A stretch of 59,983 nucleotides of DNA from Azoarcus taiwanensis (GTDB lineage: Bacteria > Pseudomonadota > Gammaproteobacteria > Burkholderiales > Rhodocyclaceae): contig NZ_WTVM01000007.1 in NCBI RefSeq assembly GCF_012910885.1, forward strand, positions 1-59,983, in the 5' to 3' direction. Of the stretch, positions 49,749-59,983 are shown piece by piece; position 1 is the stretch's first letter, and each line of letters begins with the position of its first letter. The translations under genes were made by a program, and so were the position numbers. The notes beneath the pieces were generated by a model. It had not been told where the DNA came from. It saw only the letters and a program-made list of their open reading frames with translations, and did no database searches.

Positions 49749-50285
49749 CTAGTTCTTAAGCGCAGCGGCCATGTTCGCGAGCTTGCCGCGGACCGAGGTG
49801 TCGATGACGTCGTCGCCGACCGCGATGCGGACACCCCCGATGAGTTCGGGGTCGAGGCTGACCTTGACATTGAGCCGGGCCTTGAAGCGGGCTTCAAGAT
49901 CGGACTTCATGGTCGCCAGGATGGCATCGTCGATCGGGAAGGCGGAGGTGATGAGCGCCTCCTTGACACCTTCGTGATCGTTCTTGCGTCGAACGAAAAG
50001 GTCACGGATCTCGGGAAGCACCTTGAGGCGTTCGTTCTCGACGAGTAGGCGTACAAAGTTCTGCTGATCCTGATTCAGGACTTCACCGGCAACCCCTACG
50101 ACCAGACCATGAAGTTGGTCATCGGTCAGGTTAGGGTCGCCGATGCATTCCTGCATCGCCGGATCGGCCACGATTGCAGCCAGCTTTGCGAGTGCTTCCG
50201 ACCAAGGCCCCAGCGCATCGGCCCCTTTAGCCAGCTCGAAGGCGGCATCGGCATAGGGACGCGCGATGGTGACGTTCTCGGCCAT
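49749..50285 (-). CDS. atpH: ATP synthase delta subunit
   Basis: A 178-aa peripheral-stalk subunit that joins F1 to the b subunits. The N-terminal six-helix domain begins [15 protein letters not shown]. The C-terminal part has the family signature [24 protein letters not shown]. It follows atpF with a 3-base gap. Confidence 0.97.
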   Translation of the reverse strand: MAENVTIARPYADAAFELAKGADALGPWSEALAKLAAIVADPAMQECIGDPNLTDDQLHGLVVGVAGEVLNQDQQNFVRLLVENERLKVLPEIRDLFVRRKNDHEGVKEALITSAFPIDDAILATMKSDLEARFKARLNVKVSLDPELIGGVRIAVGDDVIDTSVRGKLANMAAALKN

Positions 50286-50288
50286 GAC

Positions 50289-50762
50289 TTATTGCAGTTC
50301 CTGTTTCAGGTTGGCAAGCAGATCGGCGTGAGCCTTGGCGTCGATCTCGCGACGCAGAATCTGCTCTGCACCGGCAACGGCGAGAAGAGCGACCTGCTCA
50401 CGGAGATCTTGCTTGGCACGCTGGGCGGCGGCGGCGGCTTCGCCTTCGGCGGCTTCACGCGCCTGGGCGATGATGCGGTTGGCTTCGGCACGGGCGTCTT
50501 CGAGCACCTTGGCGCCCTGCTTTTCGGCAGTCGCGCGCACGTCACCCGCTGATTCGCGAGCTTTGCGCATCTCTTCGACAGCCTTCTTCTCCGCGAGTGC
50601 GAGGTCGGCCTTGGCCTTGTCCGCAGCTGCCAGCCCGTCGGCGATTTTCGCCGCACGCTCATCGAGTGCCTTCATGATCGGCGGCCACACGAATTTCATC
50701 GTGAACCAGCCGAGAATGAAGAACACAACGATCTGGGCTATCAGGGTTGCGTTCAAATTCAC
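50289..50762 (-). CDS. atpF: ATP synthase b subunit
   Basis: A 157-aa peripheral stalk subunit. An N-terminal membrane helix ([23 protein letters not shown]) is followed by a long charged Ala-rich helix that dimerises along the stalk. One b gene is present, as in proteobacteria without a b' subunit. Confidence 0.97.
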   Translation of the reverse strand: MNLNATLIAQIVVFFILGWFTMKFVWPPIMKALDERAAKIADGLAAADKAKADLALAEKKAVEEMRKARESAGDVRATAEKQGAKVLEDARAEANRIIAQAREAAEGEAAAAAQRAKQDLREQVALLAVAGAEQILRREIDAKAHADLLANLKQELQ

Positions 50763-50799
50763 TGTTCTTGGCCCTCGGTTGAGTTGTAGTGGAGACCGA

Positions 50800-51069
<270 letters not shown>

Positions 51070-51098
51070 CTAAGTAAAAACTCGCGATGATACAGAAA

Positions 51099-52296
<1,198 letters not shown>

Positions 52297-52352
52297 GGAT
52301 CCGCGTGGCGCGAAGCGGGCGATGCGCCGACCGTCATGTGTAAACTGGGTGA

Positions 52353-52381
52353 ATGGTAGGGGTTAACCACGACCAAGTCAA
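52353..52381 (-). promoter_or_regulatory. Sigma-70 promoter of the atp operon
   Basis: On the minus strand TTGACT (52381-52376), a 17-base spacer and TACCAT (52358-52353) give a near-consensus -35 and an acceptable -10. The start point would be near 52346, about 50 bases before atpI. The rest of the 216-base gap to the divergent MFS gene holds only a weak plus-strand TTGAAC/AATAAA pair near 52432-52460. Confidence 0.65.
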
Positions 52382-52512
52382 ATCCGTGTGCAATGCAACA
52401 TCGGTCATGGGTCTTATAAAAGACAGCCCTTGAACACGGTTTACGATCTGTGAATAAACGGTGCGATCGAGAGCAGTGATAACCTCGCGCTGATGAGTTC
52501 CAAGGGCAGACA

Positions 52513-53829
52513 ATGATCAGAACGGCAAAGGCGGGGCGGCGCGAAATCTTCGGCTGGAGCATGTTCGACTTCGCCAATCAGGCCTACACGTTGTTGATCA
52601 TCACCGTGATCTTCGGCGACCTCTACACCCGGATCGTAGTGGGAGACTCGCCAGACTATCGCCTGGGCAACCTGTTATGGTCGCTGGCGCTGTGTCTGAG
52701 CTATGCGATCGTAGTGGTGACCGCACCGCTTCTCGGCGCGATGATGGATTATGCGCGCGCGAAGAAGCGCCTGCTGTTTACGAGCTACGTGATCACGGTG
52801 CTGAGCACTGGCATGCTGTATTTCGTCGCGCCCGGCTACATCTGGCTGGGTTTCTTGCTCATCGTGGTCTCCAACACCGCTTATTCCGCAGGCGAGTCGT
52901 TCATCGCGAGCTTTCTGCCGTTTCTCGGCGAGCCTCGCGAGCTGGGCAAGATCTCCGGCCTGGGCTGGGCGCTGGGCTACGCGGGCGGCCTGGTCTCGGC
53001 CGGTTTCGTGCTGCTCTTTCTCGGCGCGGTGACGTTCGAAAATTTCGAGCGCATCCGCTGGGTCGGCCCCTTTGCCGCCGTTTTCTTTCTGCTGGCGGCG
53101 ATTCCGACCTTCATCTGGCTTCGCGAGCCCGCAGTCGGGGTGAGACACGAGCTCGGCACGGATGTGGTGGCCGAAGGCTATCGCAGGCTGCTGGTCACCG
53201 TGCGCTCGGTCGCACGCTATCCGGATCTTGCCCGCTTGTTCCTGTCCATCCTGTTCGCGATGGCGGGGGTCTATGTGATCGTGGCTTTTTCGTTCATCTA
53301 CGGCGCACAGGTCATAGGCTGGAGCGAGGGCACGCGAAACCTGATGTTCGTCGTCGTGCAGATCACCGCCCTGGTGGGCGCGCTCGCGTTTGGCTGGCTT
53401 CAGGGCTGGCTGGGCGGCCGACTGACCTACGCGCTCACGCTCATTCTGTGGATTCTTGCGATTCTCGCGATCTACTTCGTTGCCGAGCTGACGGCATGGC
53501 TCGACCAGTCCTTCGGGCTGTCGCTGGAGGTGGAGCAGGTGTTCCTGTTCGCCGGCCTGCTGTCGGGACTCAGCCTCGGATCGAGCCAATCGGTCGGCCG
53601 CGCGCTGGTGGGCATGTTCTCTCCCGAGCATCGGGCTGCCGAACTGTTCGGGTTCTGGGGATTGTTCACCAAGCTCGCCGCGATTTTCGGCATCTTTGGC
53701 GTCGGTCTGCTGCAATGGGCGTTCGGACTCCAGGGTGCGGTGCTGTTCTGCATCCTGCTTTTTGCAGCGGCACTGATCCCGCTTGCCGGCATCGACGAGC
53801 AGCGCGGCGTCGCCGCGGCGCACGACTGA
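52513..53829 (+). CDS. MFS transporter, UMF1 (Atg22-like) family
   Basis: A 438-aa protein with about twelve hydrophobic segments. FGWSMFDFANQAYTLLIITV is the typical N-terminal signature of UMF1-family permeases, and DYARAKKRLLF fits the MFS loop 2-3 position. The related yeast Atg22 exports amino acids from vacuoles; the bacterial substrate is unknown. The gene is divergent from atpI and converges with parB. Confidence 0.88.
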   Translation: MIRTAKAGRREIFGWSMFDFANQAYTLLIITVIFGDLYTRIVVGDSPDYRLGNLLWSLALCLSYAIVVVTAPLLGAMMDYARAKKRLLFTSYVITVLSTGMLYFVAPGYIWLGFLLIVVSNTAYSAGESFIASFLPFLGEPRELGKISGLGWALGYAGGLVSAGFVLLFLGAVTFENFERIRWVGPFAAVFFLLAAIPTFIWLREPAVGVRHELGTDVVAEGYRRLLVTVRSVARYPDLARLFLSILFAMAGVYVIVAFSFIYGAQVIGWSEGTRNLMFVVVQITALVGALAFGWLQGWLGGRLTYALTLILWILAILAIYFVAELTAWLDQSFGLSLEVEQVFLFAGLLSGLSLGSSQSVGRALVGMFSPEHRAAELFGFWGLFTKLAAIFGIFGVGLLQWAFGLQGAVLFCILLFAAALIPLAGIDEQRGVAAAHD

Positions 53830-53855
53830 CGCGCTGGCAGACCGCTTCAACCGCG

Positions 53856-54707
53856 CTATTTCAAGCGCGCGAGCAATCCATCGAGCTGGTCGAGATTGCC
53901 GAAGCGGATGCTGACCTCGCCGGCACCCTTGCGGTTGGCCTTGATACGCACGGTCGCCCCAAGGTTGTCGGAAACCTCCTCCTGCAGGCGGAGCAGATCG
54001 CGATCGACCGGCTGGGACGCCTTGTTCGGACGGGGGTTGAGCAGGCGCTGCACCATGCGCTCGGTTTCGCGCACCGAGAAGCCGCGGGTCGCGACGAGAT
54101 TGGCGATCTGGATCTGGCTTGCCGGATCGAGCGGCAGCAGTGCCCGTGCGTGACCCATGTCTAGATCGCCAACCATCAGCAGCTCCTGCACCGGTTTGGC
54201 GAGCTGCAGCAGGCGCAAAAGGTTCGATGCTGCCGGACGGGAGCGGCCTACCGCATCGGCCGCCTGCTGATGGGTCATGGCAAACTCGTCGATGAGACGC
54301 TGAATGCCGGCTGCTTCCTCAAGAGGATTGAGATCCTCGCGCTGGATGTTCTCGATGAGCGACATCGCCAGCGCCGCTTCATCGGGTATCTCTCGCACCA
54401 GGCAGGGAACTTCGCCGAGCCCGGCCAACTGCGCGGCGCGCCAGCGCCGCTCACCGGCAATGATCTCGTGACGGCCACCGCCCACCGGACGAACCAGGAT
54501 GGGCTGCATCACACCCTGCTCCTTGATCGACGCCGCGAGCTCCTCGAGCGAACCCGGGTCCATACGGGTGCGCGGCTGGTACTTGCCGGACCGCAGGCTG
54601 TCGATGGCGAGGGTCTGCAATTCGCCTTGAGGCGTTTCGTCTTCGCGGTTACCCGCCAGTAGGGCATCGAGCCCCCGACCGAGGCCCTTGAGCTTGGGTG
54701 GTGTCAT
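53856..54707 (-). CDS. parB: Chromosome-partitioning protein ParB
   Basis: A 283-aa CTP-dependent DNA clamp. [11 protein letters not shown] opens the protein. The NTPase fold has [18 protein letters not shown] and [14 protein letters not shown] (the GERRxR box). The helix-turn-helix includes [24 protein letters not shown], and the C-terminal dimer domain ends the protein. No full parS site was seen in this window. It follows parA by 22 bases. Confidence 0.97.
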   Translation of the reverse strand: MTPPKLKGLGRGLDALLAGNREDETPQGELQTLAIDSLRSGKYQPRTRMDPGSLEELAASIKEQGVMQPILVRPVGGGRHEIIAGERRWRAAQLAGLGEVPCLVREIPDEAALAMSLIENIQREDLNPLEEAAGIQRLIDEFAMTHQQAADAVGRSRPAASNLLRLLQLAKPVQELLMVGDLDMGHARALLPLDPASQIQIANLVATRGFSVRETERMVQRLLNPRPNKASQPVDRDLLRLQEEVSDNLGATVRIKANRKGAGEVSIRFGNLDQLDGLLARLK

Positions 54708-54729
54708 GCTTGTTCGTTCCGTGTGTGGG

Positions 54730-55500
54730 TCACAACGTCTTCATGCGTTCGATCATCTCGTGGGCGAAGGCCATGTAGGCTTGGGCGCCCTTGGACGACG
54801 GGTCGAATACCACGCCGGGCATGCCATGGCTGGGGGCCTCGGCAAGACGCACGTTGCGCGGGACCACGGCGTTGAAGACCTTGTCACCGAAATGGCTCTC
54901 GAGCTGGGCGGAAACCTGCTGCTGCAGTGTCATGCGCGGGTCGAACATCACCCGCAACAGGCCGATGATCTTCAGGTCGCGATTGAGATTGGCATGGACC
55001 TTCTTGATGGTATTGACCAGATCCGACAGCCCTTCGAGCGCATAGTACTCGCATTGCATCGGGATGATCACGCCGTGCGCCGCACACAGTCCGTTCAGGG
55101 TGAGCATCGACAGCGATGGCGGGCAATCGATGAGCACGAAATCGTAGGCCTCGGCAGCGTCGGCGAGTGCCTGCTTCAGCCGGCGCTCACGGTGCTCGAG
55201 GTCAACCAGCTCGACTTCAGCCCCGGCGAGATCGCGGTTGGCCGGCAGCACATCGAAACCACCGCTCGGCGATGTCGTGCGCACGTCGTCCAGTGCGGCC
55301 AGCCCGACGAGCAGATGGTAGATCGAGCGATCCAGCTCGCGCTTGTCGACGCCGCTCCCCATGGTCGCGTTGCCCTGAGGGTCGAGATCGACCAGGAGGG
55401 TACGCTGACCGGCGCCGGCCAGCGCCGCGGCGAGATTCACGCAGGTCGTGGTCTTGCCAACGCCACCTTTCTGGTTGGCGACACAGAAGATTCGGGCCAT
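54730..55500 (-). CDS. parA: Chromosome-partitioning ATPase ParA (Soj)
   Basis: A 256-aa deviant Walker ATPase. KGGVGKTTT at 11-19 is the deviant P-loop, VDLDPQGNATMG the A' box and LIDCPPSLSMLT the Walker B. It works with ParB to segregate the origin region. Its start overlaps the rsmG stop as TGATG. Confidence 0.97.
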   Translation of the reverse strand: MARIFCVANQKGGVGKTTTCVNLAAALAGAGQRTLLVDLDPQGNATMGSGVDKRELDRSIYHLLVGLAALDDVRTTSPSGGFDVLPANRDLAGAEVELVDLEHRERRLKQALADAAEAYDFVLIDCPPSLSMLTLNGLCAAHGVIIPMQCEYYALEGLSDLVNTIKKVHANLNRDLKIIGLLRVMFDPRMTLQQQVSAQLESHFGDKVFNAVVPRNVRLAEAPSHGMPGVVFDPSSKGAQAYMAFAHEMIERMKTL

Positions 55501-56126
55501 CAGTCGGTTTCCAGGATCACGAGATGTCGCTCCGCGCCCAGGCCGGGCACGTCGAGCGAATGGGTTTCGACGACGCGTACGTCATCAGGGAGTCGGGCAA
55601 TTTCGGCGTCGGGTCGCACGCCCTTCATCGCCAGCAGACGCCCTCCAGGACGGATCAGGTGACGGGTGAGCCGAACGAAATCGGCGAGTTCGGTGAAGGC
55701 ACGCGAAATGACTGCATCGAAACCCGCCTCGGGGCGCACGTTCTCGACCCGCTCGTTGAGCACCACGAAGTTGGTCAAGCCCAGCTCGATGCGCGCCTGC
55801 TGCTGGAAGCTCGCCTTCTTGCTGACGGTCTCGATGGAAGTCACCGACAATGCGGGCCGGGCGATCGCCAGCACGATACCGGGCAGGCCGCCGCCGGAAC
55901 CAGCGTCGGCAATCGTCCCGATACCCTCGAGATGCGGCACCACCGCCAGCGAATCGAGCAAATGATGGGTCAGCACCTGCTCCGGGTCGCGGATCGCGGT
56001 GAGGTTGTAGACCCGGTTCCACTTGGCGAGCAGCGCAGCATAATCGAGCAGACGCTTGCGTGCTTCGGGCGAGAGCGCAAGTCCAAGCCGCAGCAGGCCG
56101 GCCTCAAGACCGCTTTCGATGTTCAT
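55500..56126 (-). CDS. rsmG: 16S rRNA (guanine-527 N7) methyltransferase
   Basis: A 208-aa SAM methyltransferase (GidB). [20 protein letters not shown] is the family signature and [15 protein letters not shown] binds SAM. The start at 56126 overlaps the mnmG stop as ATGA, and the frame upstream of it lies inside mnmG. Loss of this methylation gives low-level streptomycin resistance in other bacteria. Confidence 0.96.
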   Translation of the reverse strand: MNIESGLEAGLLRLGLALSPEARKRLLDYAALLAKWNRVYNLTAIRDPEQVLTHHLLDSLAVVPHLEGIGTIADAGSGGGLPGIVLAIARPALSVTSIETVSKKASFQQQARIELGLTNFVVLNERVENVRPEAGFDAVISRAFTELADFVRLTRHLIRPGGRLLAMKGVRPDAEIARLPDDVRVVETHSLDVPGLGAERHLVILETD

Positions 56127-58036
56127 GCGGACTTCTTCTCGCCGGCGATCGCGTCGCGCATCATTTCCTTGCGCTTGAGCCACACGAGCAGCAGGGACAC
56201 CGCCGCCGGCGTCACGCCCTGGATTCGGCTGGCCTGGCCTATGGTCTCTGGCCGATGTTGATTGAGCTTTTGTTGCACCTCTCGCGACAGACCGCGCACC
56301 TCGGCGTAATCGAAGTCCACAGGCAGGCGCGTCGACTCGGCCTGCAATGTGCGCGCGACTTCGTCCTGCTGACGATCGATGTAGCCCTGATACTTCGCGG
56401 CGATTTCGATCTGCTCGACGACGGCGGGTTCGGTCTCCGGTTGCTCGGGTGCACCTGGCAGCGACATCAGATCGGCATACGCGACGCCCGGCCGGCGCAA
56501 CAGATCAAAGTAGCGGTACTCGCGTTCGAGCGTCTTGCCGAAAACACGCTCCGCCTCGCTCGCCGGTATGCGGTCGGGCAAGGCCCAGGCCGCGCGCAAC
56601 CGCGCGGTCTCCCGCTCGATGGCTTCGCGTTTTGCGCAGAACGCTGACCACCGGGCATCATCGACGAGGCCGAGCTCGCGGCCCTTCTCGGTGAGGCGCA
56701 GGTCGGCGTTATCCTCACGCAGTTGCAGTCGATATTCGGCCCGCGAGGTGAACATGCGATAGGGCTCGGACACGCCACGGGTAATCAGATCGTCGACCAG
56801 GACACCGAGATAGGCTTCGTCGCGGCGCGGACACCAGGGTTCACGACCGGAGACCTGCAGCGCGGCGTTGGCACCGGCGAGCAGGCCTTGCGCTGCGGCT
56901 TCTTCGTAACCCGTGGTGCCGTTGATCTGGCCAGCGAAGAACAGGCCGGCAAAGGTCTTGGTTTCGAGTGACGACTTGAGATTGCGCGGGTCGAAGTAGT
57001 CGTACTCGATTGCGTAGCCCGGGCGCAGGATATGGGCGTTTTCCATGCCGCGGATCGAGCGCACCACCGCGAGCTGCACATCGAAAGGCAGCGAGGTCGA
57101 GATGCCGTTAGGGTAGAGCTCGTGCGTCTCCAGCCCCTCGGGCTCAAGAAAGATGTTGTGGCTGGTCTTGTCGGCGAAGCGATGAATCTTGTCTTCGATC
57201 GACGGACAGTAACGCGGCCCGACGCCTTCGATGATGCCGGAGTACATCGGCGACCGATCGAGATTGGCCCGGATGATGTCGTGCGTGCGTTCGTTGGTGT
57301 GCGTGATCCAGCAGGGCAACTGACGTGGGTGCTGATCGGCCGAGCCGAGAAAACTGAACACCGGCACCGGATCGTCGCCCGGCTGCTCCTGCATCACCGA
57401 GTAGTCGACGCTGCGGCCGTCGATGCGCGGTGGCGTGCCGGTCTTGAGTCGACCTTGCGGCAGGGCCAGCTCCTTCAGGCGCCGGCCCAGCGAGATCGCC
57501 GGCGGATCGCCCGCGCGACCGGCCGAGAAGTTTTCGAGACCGACATGGACCAGACCGTTGAGGAAGGTACCCGCGGTCAGCACCACCGCCGGCGCCTCGA
57601 AACGGATGCCGAGCTGGGTGACGACACCGGTAACGCGATCGCCCTCTACGGTGATGTCGTCCACTGCCTGCTGGAACAGGGTCAGGTTCGGCTGGTTTTC
57701 AAGCCGGCGACGGATCGCAGCCTTGTACAGCACCCGGTCAGCCTGCGCGCGGGTTGCCCGCACCGCCGGTCCCTTCGAGGCATTGAGAATCCGGAACTGG
57801 ATGCCACCTTCGTCGGTGGCCGCAGCCATCGCGCCGCCGAGGGCGTCGACTTCCTTGACCAGGTGACCCTTGCCGATGCCGCCGATCGACGGGTTGCAGC
57901 TCATCGCACCAAGGGTTTCGATGTTGTGCGTGAGCAGCAGCGTGTTCGCGCCCATGCGCGCGGCCGCGAGCGCAGCCTCGGTCCCGGCGTGGCCGCCGCC
58001 GACTACGATGACATCGAAACGGGTGGGAAAAATCAT
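56123..58036 (-). CDS. mnmG: tRNA uridine-34 modification enzyme MnmG
   Basis: A 637-aa FAD protein (GidA) that, with MnmE, makes carboxymethylaminomethyl-uridine at the tRNA wobble position. The FAD-binding [12 protein letters not shown] is at 11-22. [16 protein letters not shown] and [15 protein letters not shown] are signatures. The ATG at 58036 ([10 protein letters not shown]) is preferred over 58072. First of mnmG-rsmG-parA-parB. Confidence 0.97.
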   Translation of the reverse strand: MIFPTRFDVIVVGGGHAGTEAALAAARMGANTLLLTHNIETLGAMSCNPSIGGIGKGHLVKEVDALGGAMAAATDEGGIQFRILNASKGPAVRATRAQADRVLYKAAIRRRLENQPNLTLFQQAVDDITVEGDRVTGVVTQLGIRFEAPAVVLTAGTFLNGLVHVGLENFSAGRAGDPPAISLGRRLKELALPQGRLKTGTPPRIDGRSVDYSVMQEQPGDDPVPVFSFLGSADQHPRQLPCWITHTNERTHDIIRANLDRSPMYSGIIEGVGPRYCPSIEDKIHRFADKTSHNIFLEPEGLETHELYPNGISTSLPFDVQLAVVRSIRGMENAHILRPGYAIEYDYFDPRNLKSSLETKTFAGLFFAGQINGTTGYEEAAAQGLLAGANAALQVSGREPWCPRRDEAYLGVLVDDLITRGVSEPYRMFTSRAEYRLQLREDNADLRLTEKGRELGLVDDARWSAFCAKREAIERETARLRAAWALPDRIPASEAERVFGKTLEREYRYFDLLRRPGVAYADLMSLPGAPEQPETEPAVVEQIEIAAKYQGYIDRQQDEVARTLQAESTRLPVDFDYAEVRGLSREVQQKLNQHRPETIGQASRIQGVTPAAVSLLLVWLKRKEMMRDAIAGEKKSA

Positions 58037-58197
58037 GAAAGCCCCGGTGCGCCCAAGCATTCGGAAAGGCACCGGATTTTACGCTGTTGCAACGCAAAAG
58101 CCTAGCGTCGAAAAGCGCTGTTTCACGATTTTTCCATTGCGGAACATTGGTTTGCAACAGAAGCCGCGCGACGTCGCAGCCACGCGGTTTGCAGTGC
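58037..58197. promoter_or_regulatory. mnmG upstream region
   Basis: This 161-base gap lies between tpx and mnmG. It contains a parS-like half site TGTTTCACG (58119-58127) without its partner half and no DnaA boxes, so it is read as the mnmG promoter region rather than an origin. A GC-rich CCGCG/CGCGG pairing near 58165-58190 may end tpx. Confidence 0.35.
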
Positions 58198-58698
58198 TCA
58201 CTTCAGCGCGGCAAGTGCTGCAGCGTAGTTGGGCTCTTCCTTGATTTCGTGCACCAGCTCCGAGTGAATGACTTTGTTGTTCTCGTCGAGCACCACGACC
58301 GCGCGTGCGGTCAGGCCAGCCAAGGGCCCGGAGGTGATTTCGACACCGTAGTCGTGCATGAACTGACGGCCACGCATCGTTGACAGGCTGACCACGTTGG
58401 CCAGGCCTTCGGTTTCGCAGAAACGCTTCATCGCGAAAGGCAGGTCGGCAGCAACGACCAGCACCACGGTATTGGCAAGCGCGCCAGCGTCGCCGTTGAA
58501 CTTGCGGGTGGAGGTGGCACACACGGGCGTGTCCAGACTCGGCACGATATTCAGCACCTTGCGCTTGCCAGCAAAGGTGTCGAGAGTGACGTCGGCAAGA
58601 TCGGTCCCGACGAGTGAAAAACCGGGGGCGGAATCGCCAGGTTGCGGGAATCGGCCGGCGACGTCGATGGGATTGCCAGCGAGGGTCACGGTGCTCAT
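58198..58698 (-). CDS. tpx: Thiol peroxidase Tpx
   Basis: A 166-aa atypical 2-Cys peroxiredoxin that reduces hydroperoxides. The peroxidatic Cys60 lies in [15 protein letters not shown] and the resolving Cys94 in [10 protein letters not shown], with the normal 33-residue spacing. It is monocistronic and divergent from the binding-protein gene. A 12-bp palindrome lies about 65 bases upstream. Confidence 0.96.
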   Translation of the reverse strand: MSTVTLAGNPIDVAGRFPQPGDSAPGFSLVGTDLADVTLDTFAGKRKVLNIVPSLDTPVCATSTRKFNGDAGALANTVVLVVAADLPFAMKRFCETEGLANVVSLSTMRGRQFMHDYGVEITSGPLAGLTARAVVVLDENNKVIHSELVHEIKEEPNYAAALAALK

Positions 58699-58762
58699 GT
58701 TGTCATCTCCTGTGAATTAGGTATTTGCTCGACGACGGGCTTGCTCCGACCCGTTCGACCAG

Positions 58763-58800
58763 GGCTTGTTCTCACTTGCGCTGGCGAATGAGAACAAGCC
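58763..58800. promoter_or_regulatory. 12-bp perfect inverted repeat upstream of tpx
   Basis: GGCTTGTTCTCA (58763-58774) and TGAGAACAAGCC (58789-58800) flank a 14-base spacer in the 334-base tpx/binding-protein gap. There is no T-run. It could be an operator with two half sites or an RNA hairpin in the tpx leader. A GATAAT at 58858-58863 may be a -10 box for the plus-strand gene. Confidence 0.5.
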
Positions 58801-58955
58801 TCAGAGATTGCAGCAGAATCCGCCGGCATACAAGCGCAACGGCGAAGGGGTTTCTGGGATAATCCCGAACTCGATGTTCCGACATCAACCGGTGGTCTGT
58901 GTACCGCCATTTAAAGCCATGATCCGGACCTGTGCCCGGCATGGCATCCATTAAG

Positions 58956-59026
58956 CCCCGGCGCATCCCGCCCCGGGGTGGCTGAAGACCACAGGCTGAA
59001 AATCTGCGGTCTCCGACAATTGGGAG
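58956..59026 (+). promoter_or_regulatory. Structured leader that could hide the ribosome site
   Basis: Three pairings are visible. P1 is CCCCGG (58956-58961) with CCGGGG (58973-58978). P2 is AGACC-A-CAG (58986-58994) with CTG-C-GGTCT (59004-59012). P3 is CTCC (59011-59014) with GGAG (59023-59026). P3 covers the ribosome site, and its 5' strand shares bases 59011-59012 with P2, so P2 and P3 compete. This is a riboswitch-like arrangement, but no known class is recognised. Confidence 0.45.
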
Positions 59027-59032
59027 CAACAC

Positions 59033-59959
59033 GTGCGTACATTCGCATCTTCTTCACGGAGAGGCTTTTTGCTCTCCGCGGCCGCGTTTGCGCTGGCCTC
59101 ATCACTTGCCCTGTCGCCGACCGACGCCGTCGCGCAGGCAACCCCCGCCAAGCTGATCATCACCGCGATTCCCGACGACGGCGACGCCGACCGGATGCGC
59201 GAGAACTTCGGCGCGCTGGCCCGTCATCTGGGTGAAGCAGTCGGGATTCCGGTCGAGTACATGCATGTCGAGAACTACGCCGCCAGCGTCACCGCGCTGG
59301 CCACCGGTCGTGCCCATGTCGCCTGGCTGGGCGCGGTGACCACCGCGCAGGCCTACATGCAGATGGGTGATGCGATGACGGTGCTCGGATGCCGCGACAT
59401 CGACAAGGGCTTTGTCACCTACTACATCGCCAACCCGGCGACCGGACTGAGCACGGTCGGGAGTCTCGGCGAACTCGCGAGCGCGGCCGAGGGCAAGGGC
59501 TGGAGCTTCACCTTCGGCAGCAAGAGCAGCACCTCGGGCCACATGATGCCGCGCAAGTTCTTCCTCGACGAGGCTGGCGTTGCGCCGGAGCGGGTGTTCC
59601 GCACGGTGGCCTACTCGGGCAGCCACGACGTGGTGATGCAGATGGTGGCCGATGGCACGCACGATGTCGGCGCATTGAACTACGCCTCCTGGGACAAGGC
59701 AGACGACGCGCTCAAGGCACGCGCGCCCATCGTCTATACCTCGCCCCCCTTCACCAACTACGCACTGGTCGCCCGCAGCGATCTCGGCCCGGAGCTGGTC
59801 GGCAAGCTGCGCGAGGCCTTGCTGGCGATCTCGCCGGACAGCGAACCGGGTGCACAGGTGCTGCAGTACCTGAAGGCCGGTCGCTTCATCGAGGCCGACA
59901 TGTCGGAGTGGATGGGGTATGTGGAGTTGCTGGAGTCGGGGATTGATATCGGGGGGTGA
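59033..59959 (+). CDS. PhnD-type ABC transporter periplasmic binding protein
   Basis: A 308-aa exported protein. The N-terminus SSRRGFLLSAAAFALASSL resembles a twin-arginine signal with cleavage after AVA-Q near residue 35. ITAIPDDGDADRMRENFGALARHL and ENYAASVTALATGRAHVAWLG follow the phosphonate/phosphite/selenate-type binding proteins. The GCRDID segment recalls members annotated as putative selenate binders, but the ligand cannot be assigned. It starts with GTG at 59033 with GGGAG 6 bases ahead. Permease and ATPase genes probably follow beyond the window. Confidence 0.85.
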   Translation: MRTFASSSRRGFLLSAAAFALASSLALSPTDAVAQATPAKLIITAIPDDGDADRMRENFGALARHLGEAVGIPVEYMHVENYAASVTALATGRAHVAWLGAVTTAQAYMQMGDAMTVLGCRDIDKGFVTYYIANPATGLSTVGSLGELASAAEGKGWSFTFGSKSSTSGHMMPRKFFLDEAGVAPERVFRTVAYSGSHDVVMQMVADGTHDVGALNYASWDKADDALKARAPIVYTSPPFTNYALVARSDLGPELVGKLREALLAISPDSEPGAQVLQYLKAGRFIEADMSEWMGYVELLESGIDIGG

Positions 59960-59983
59960 GGGTTGAGGCTTGCTGCTGTGCTG

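Noticed and set aside
47664-50048. 794-codon open frame on the plus strand
   Set aside because: It is exactly antisense to atpG, atpA and atpH, which are unmistakable. Long antisense frames are common in GC-rich coding DNA.
58119-58127. parS site near mnmG-parAB
   Set aside because: Only one half (TGTTTCACG) is present. The expected GTGAAACA half is missing.
58037-58197. Replication origin beside mnmG
   Set aside because: Genes such as mnmG and parAB often lie near oriC, but no DnaA boxes (TTATCCACA or close variants) or A/T-rich unwinding stretch are visible.

Overview
The window looks like a chromosome segment from a GC-rich betaproteobacterium, most likely Rhodocyclales (Thauera/Azoarcus-like). 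This is inferred from gene content and protein style, not from a search. Evidence includes a GatCAB amidotransferase, a UMF1-type MFS protein, an mnmG-rsmG-parA-parB cluster beside a nine-gene atpIBEFHAGDC operon, a PhoB/PhoR pair next to ubiE, and mre-mrd-rlpA-dac-ybeD-lipBA gene order.

Bases 1-19404 are accessory DNA. At the left edge is the 3' part of a tyrosine-recombinase-like gene, closed by a 14-bp-stem hairpin. From 15940 down to 735, all on the minus strand, runs a seven-gene cluster that looks like an antiviral defence operon. In transcription order it encodes a SNF2-type helicase with a DUF3883 end, a NYN-domain putative RNase, a DUF1156 DNA methyltransferase, a DUF262-HNH protein, a 489-aa protein whose end resembles GrpE, an Hsp70-like ATPase without a substrate-binding domain, and a DUF499 ATPase. 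Helicase, methylase and DUF499 ATPase together resemble the Hma/DUF499-DUF1156 type of predicted defence system. The chaperone-like pair, NYN protein and DUF262-HNH protein are the unusual additions. A tandem pair of two-hairpin repeats with preserved pairing sits between the helicase and NYN genes. To the right, a small, more A/T-rich module (HTH protein, possible HUH-type Rep-like protein, tyrosine integrase) abuts the 3' end of tRNA-Arg(CCG). This is the usual layout of an integrative element that uses a tRNA gene as its attachment site.

From 19405 on, the content is housekeeping. It starts with a cytochrome c5-like lipoprotein, Rep helicase and DksA. A long minus-strand block for cell shape, wall and lipoate synthesis follows (mreBCD, mrdA, rodA, rlpA, D,D-carboxypeptidase, ybeD, lipB, lipA). 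Next come gatCAB, a DUF3617 protein, a class II glutamine amidotransferase, a HIT protein, a PilZ-like protein, phoBR with a Pho box, a DUF971 gene, ubiE, a Tim44-like gene and ubiJ. The atp operon, an MFS permease, parB/parA/rsmG/mnmG, thiol peroxidase and a PhnD-type periplasmic binding protein complete the window.

The most useful leads are the extended defence cluster with its chaperone-like pair, the covarying repeats inside it, a 68-codon ORF joined by overlapping stop/start codons to both mreC and mreD, and a leader before the binding-protein gene in which one hairpin would hide the ribosome binding site. No CRISPR array, insertion sequence or rRNA was seen.
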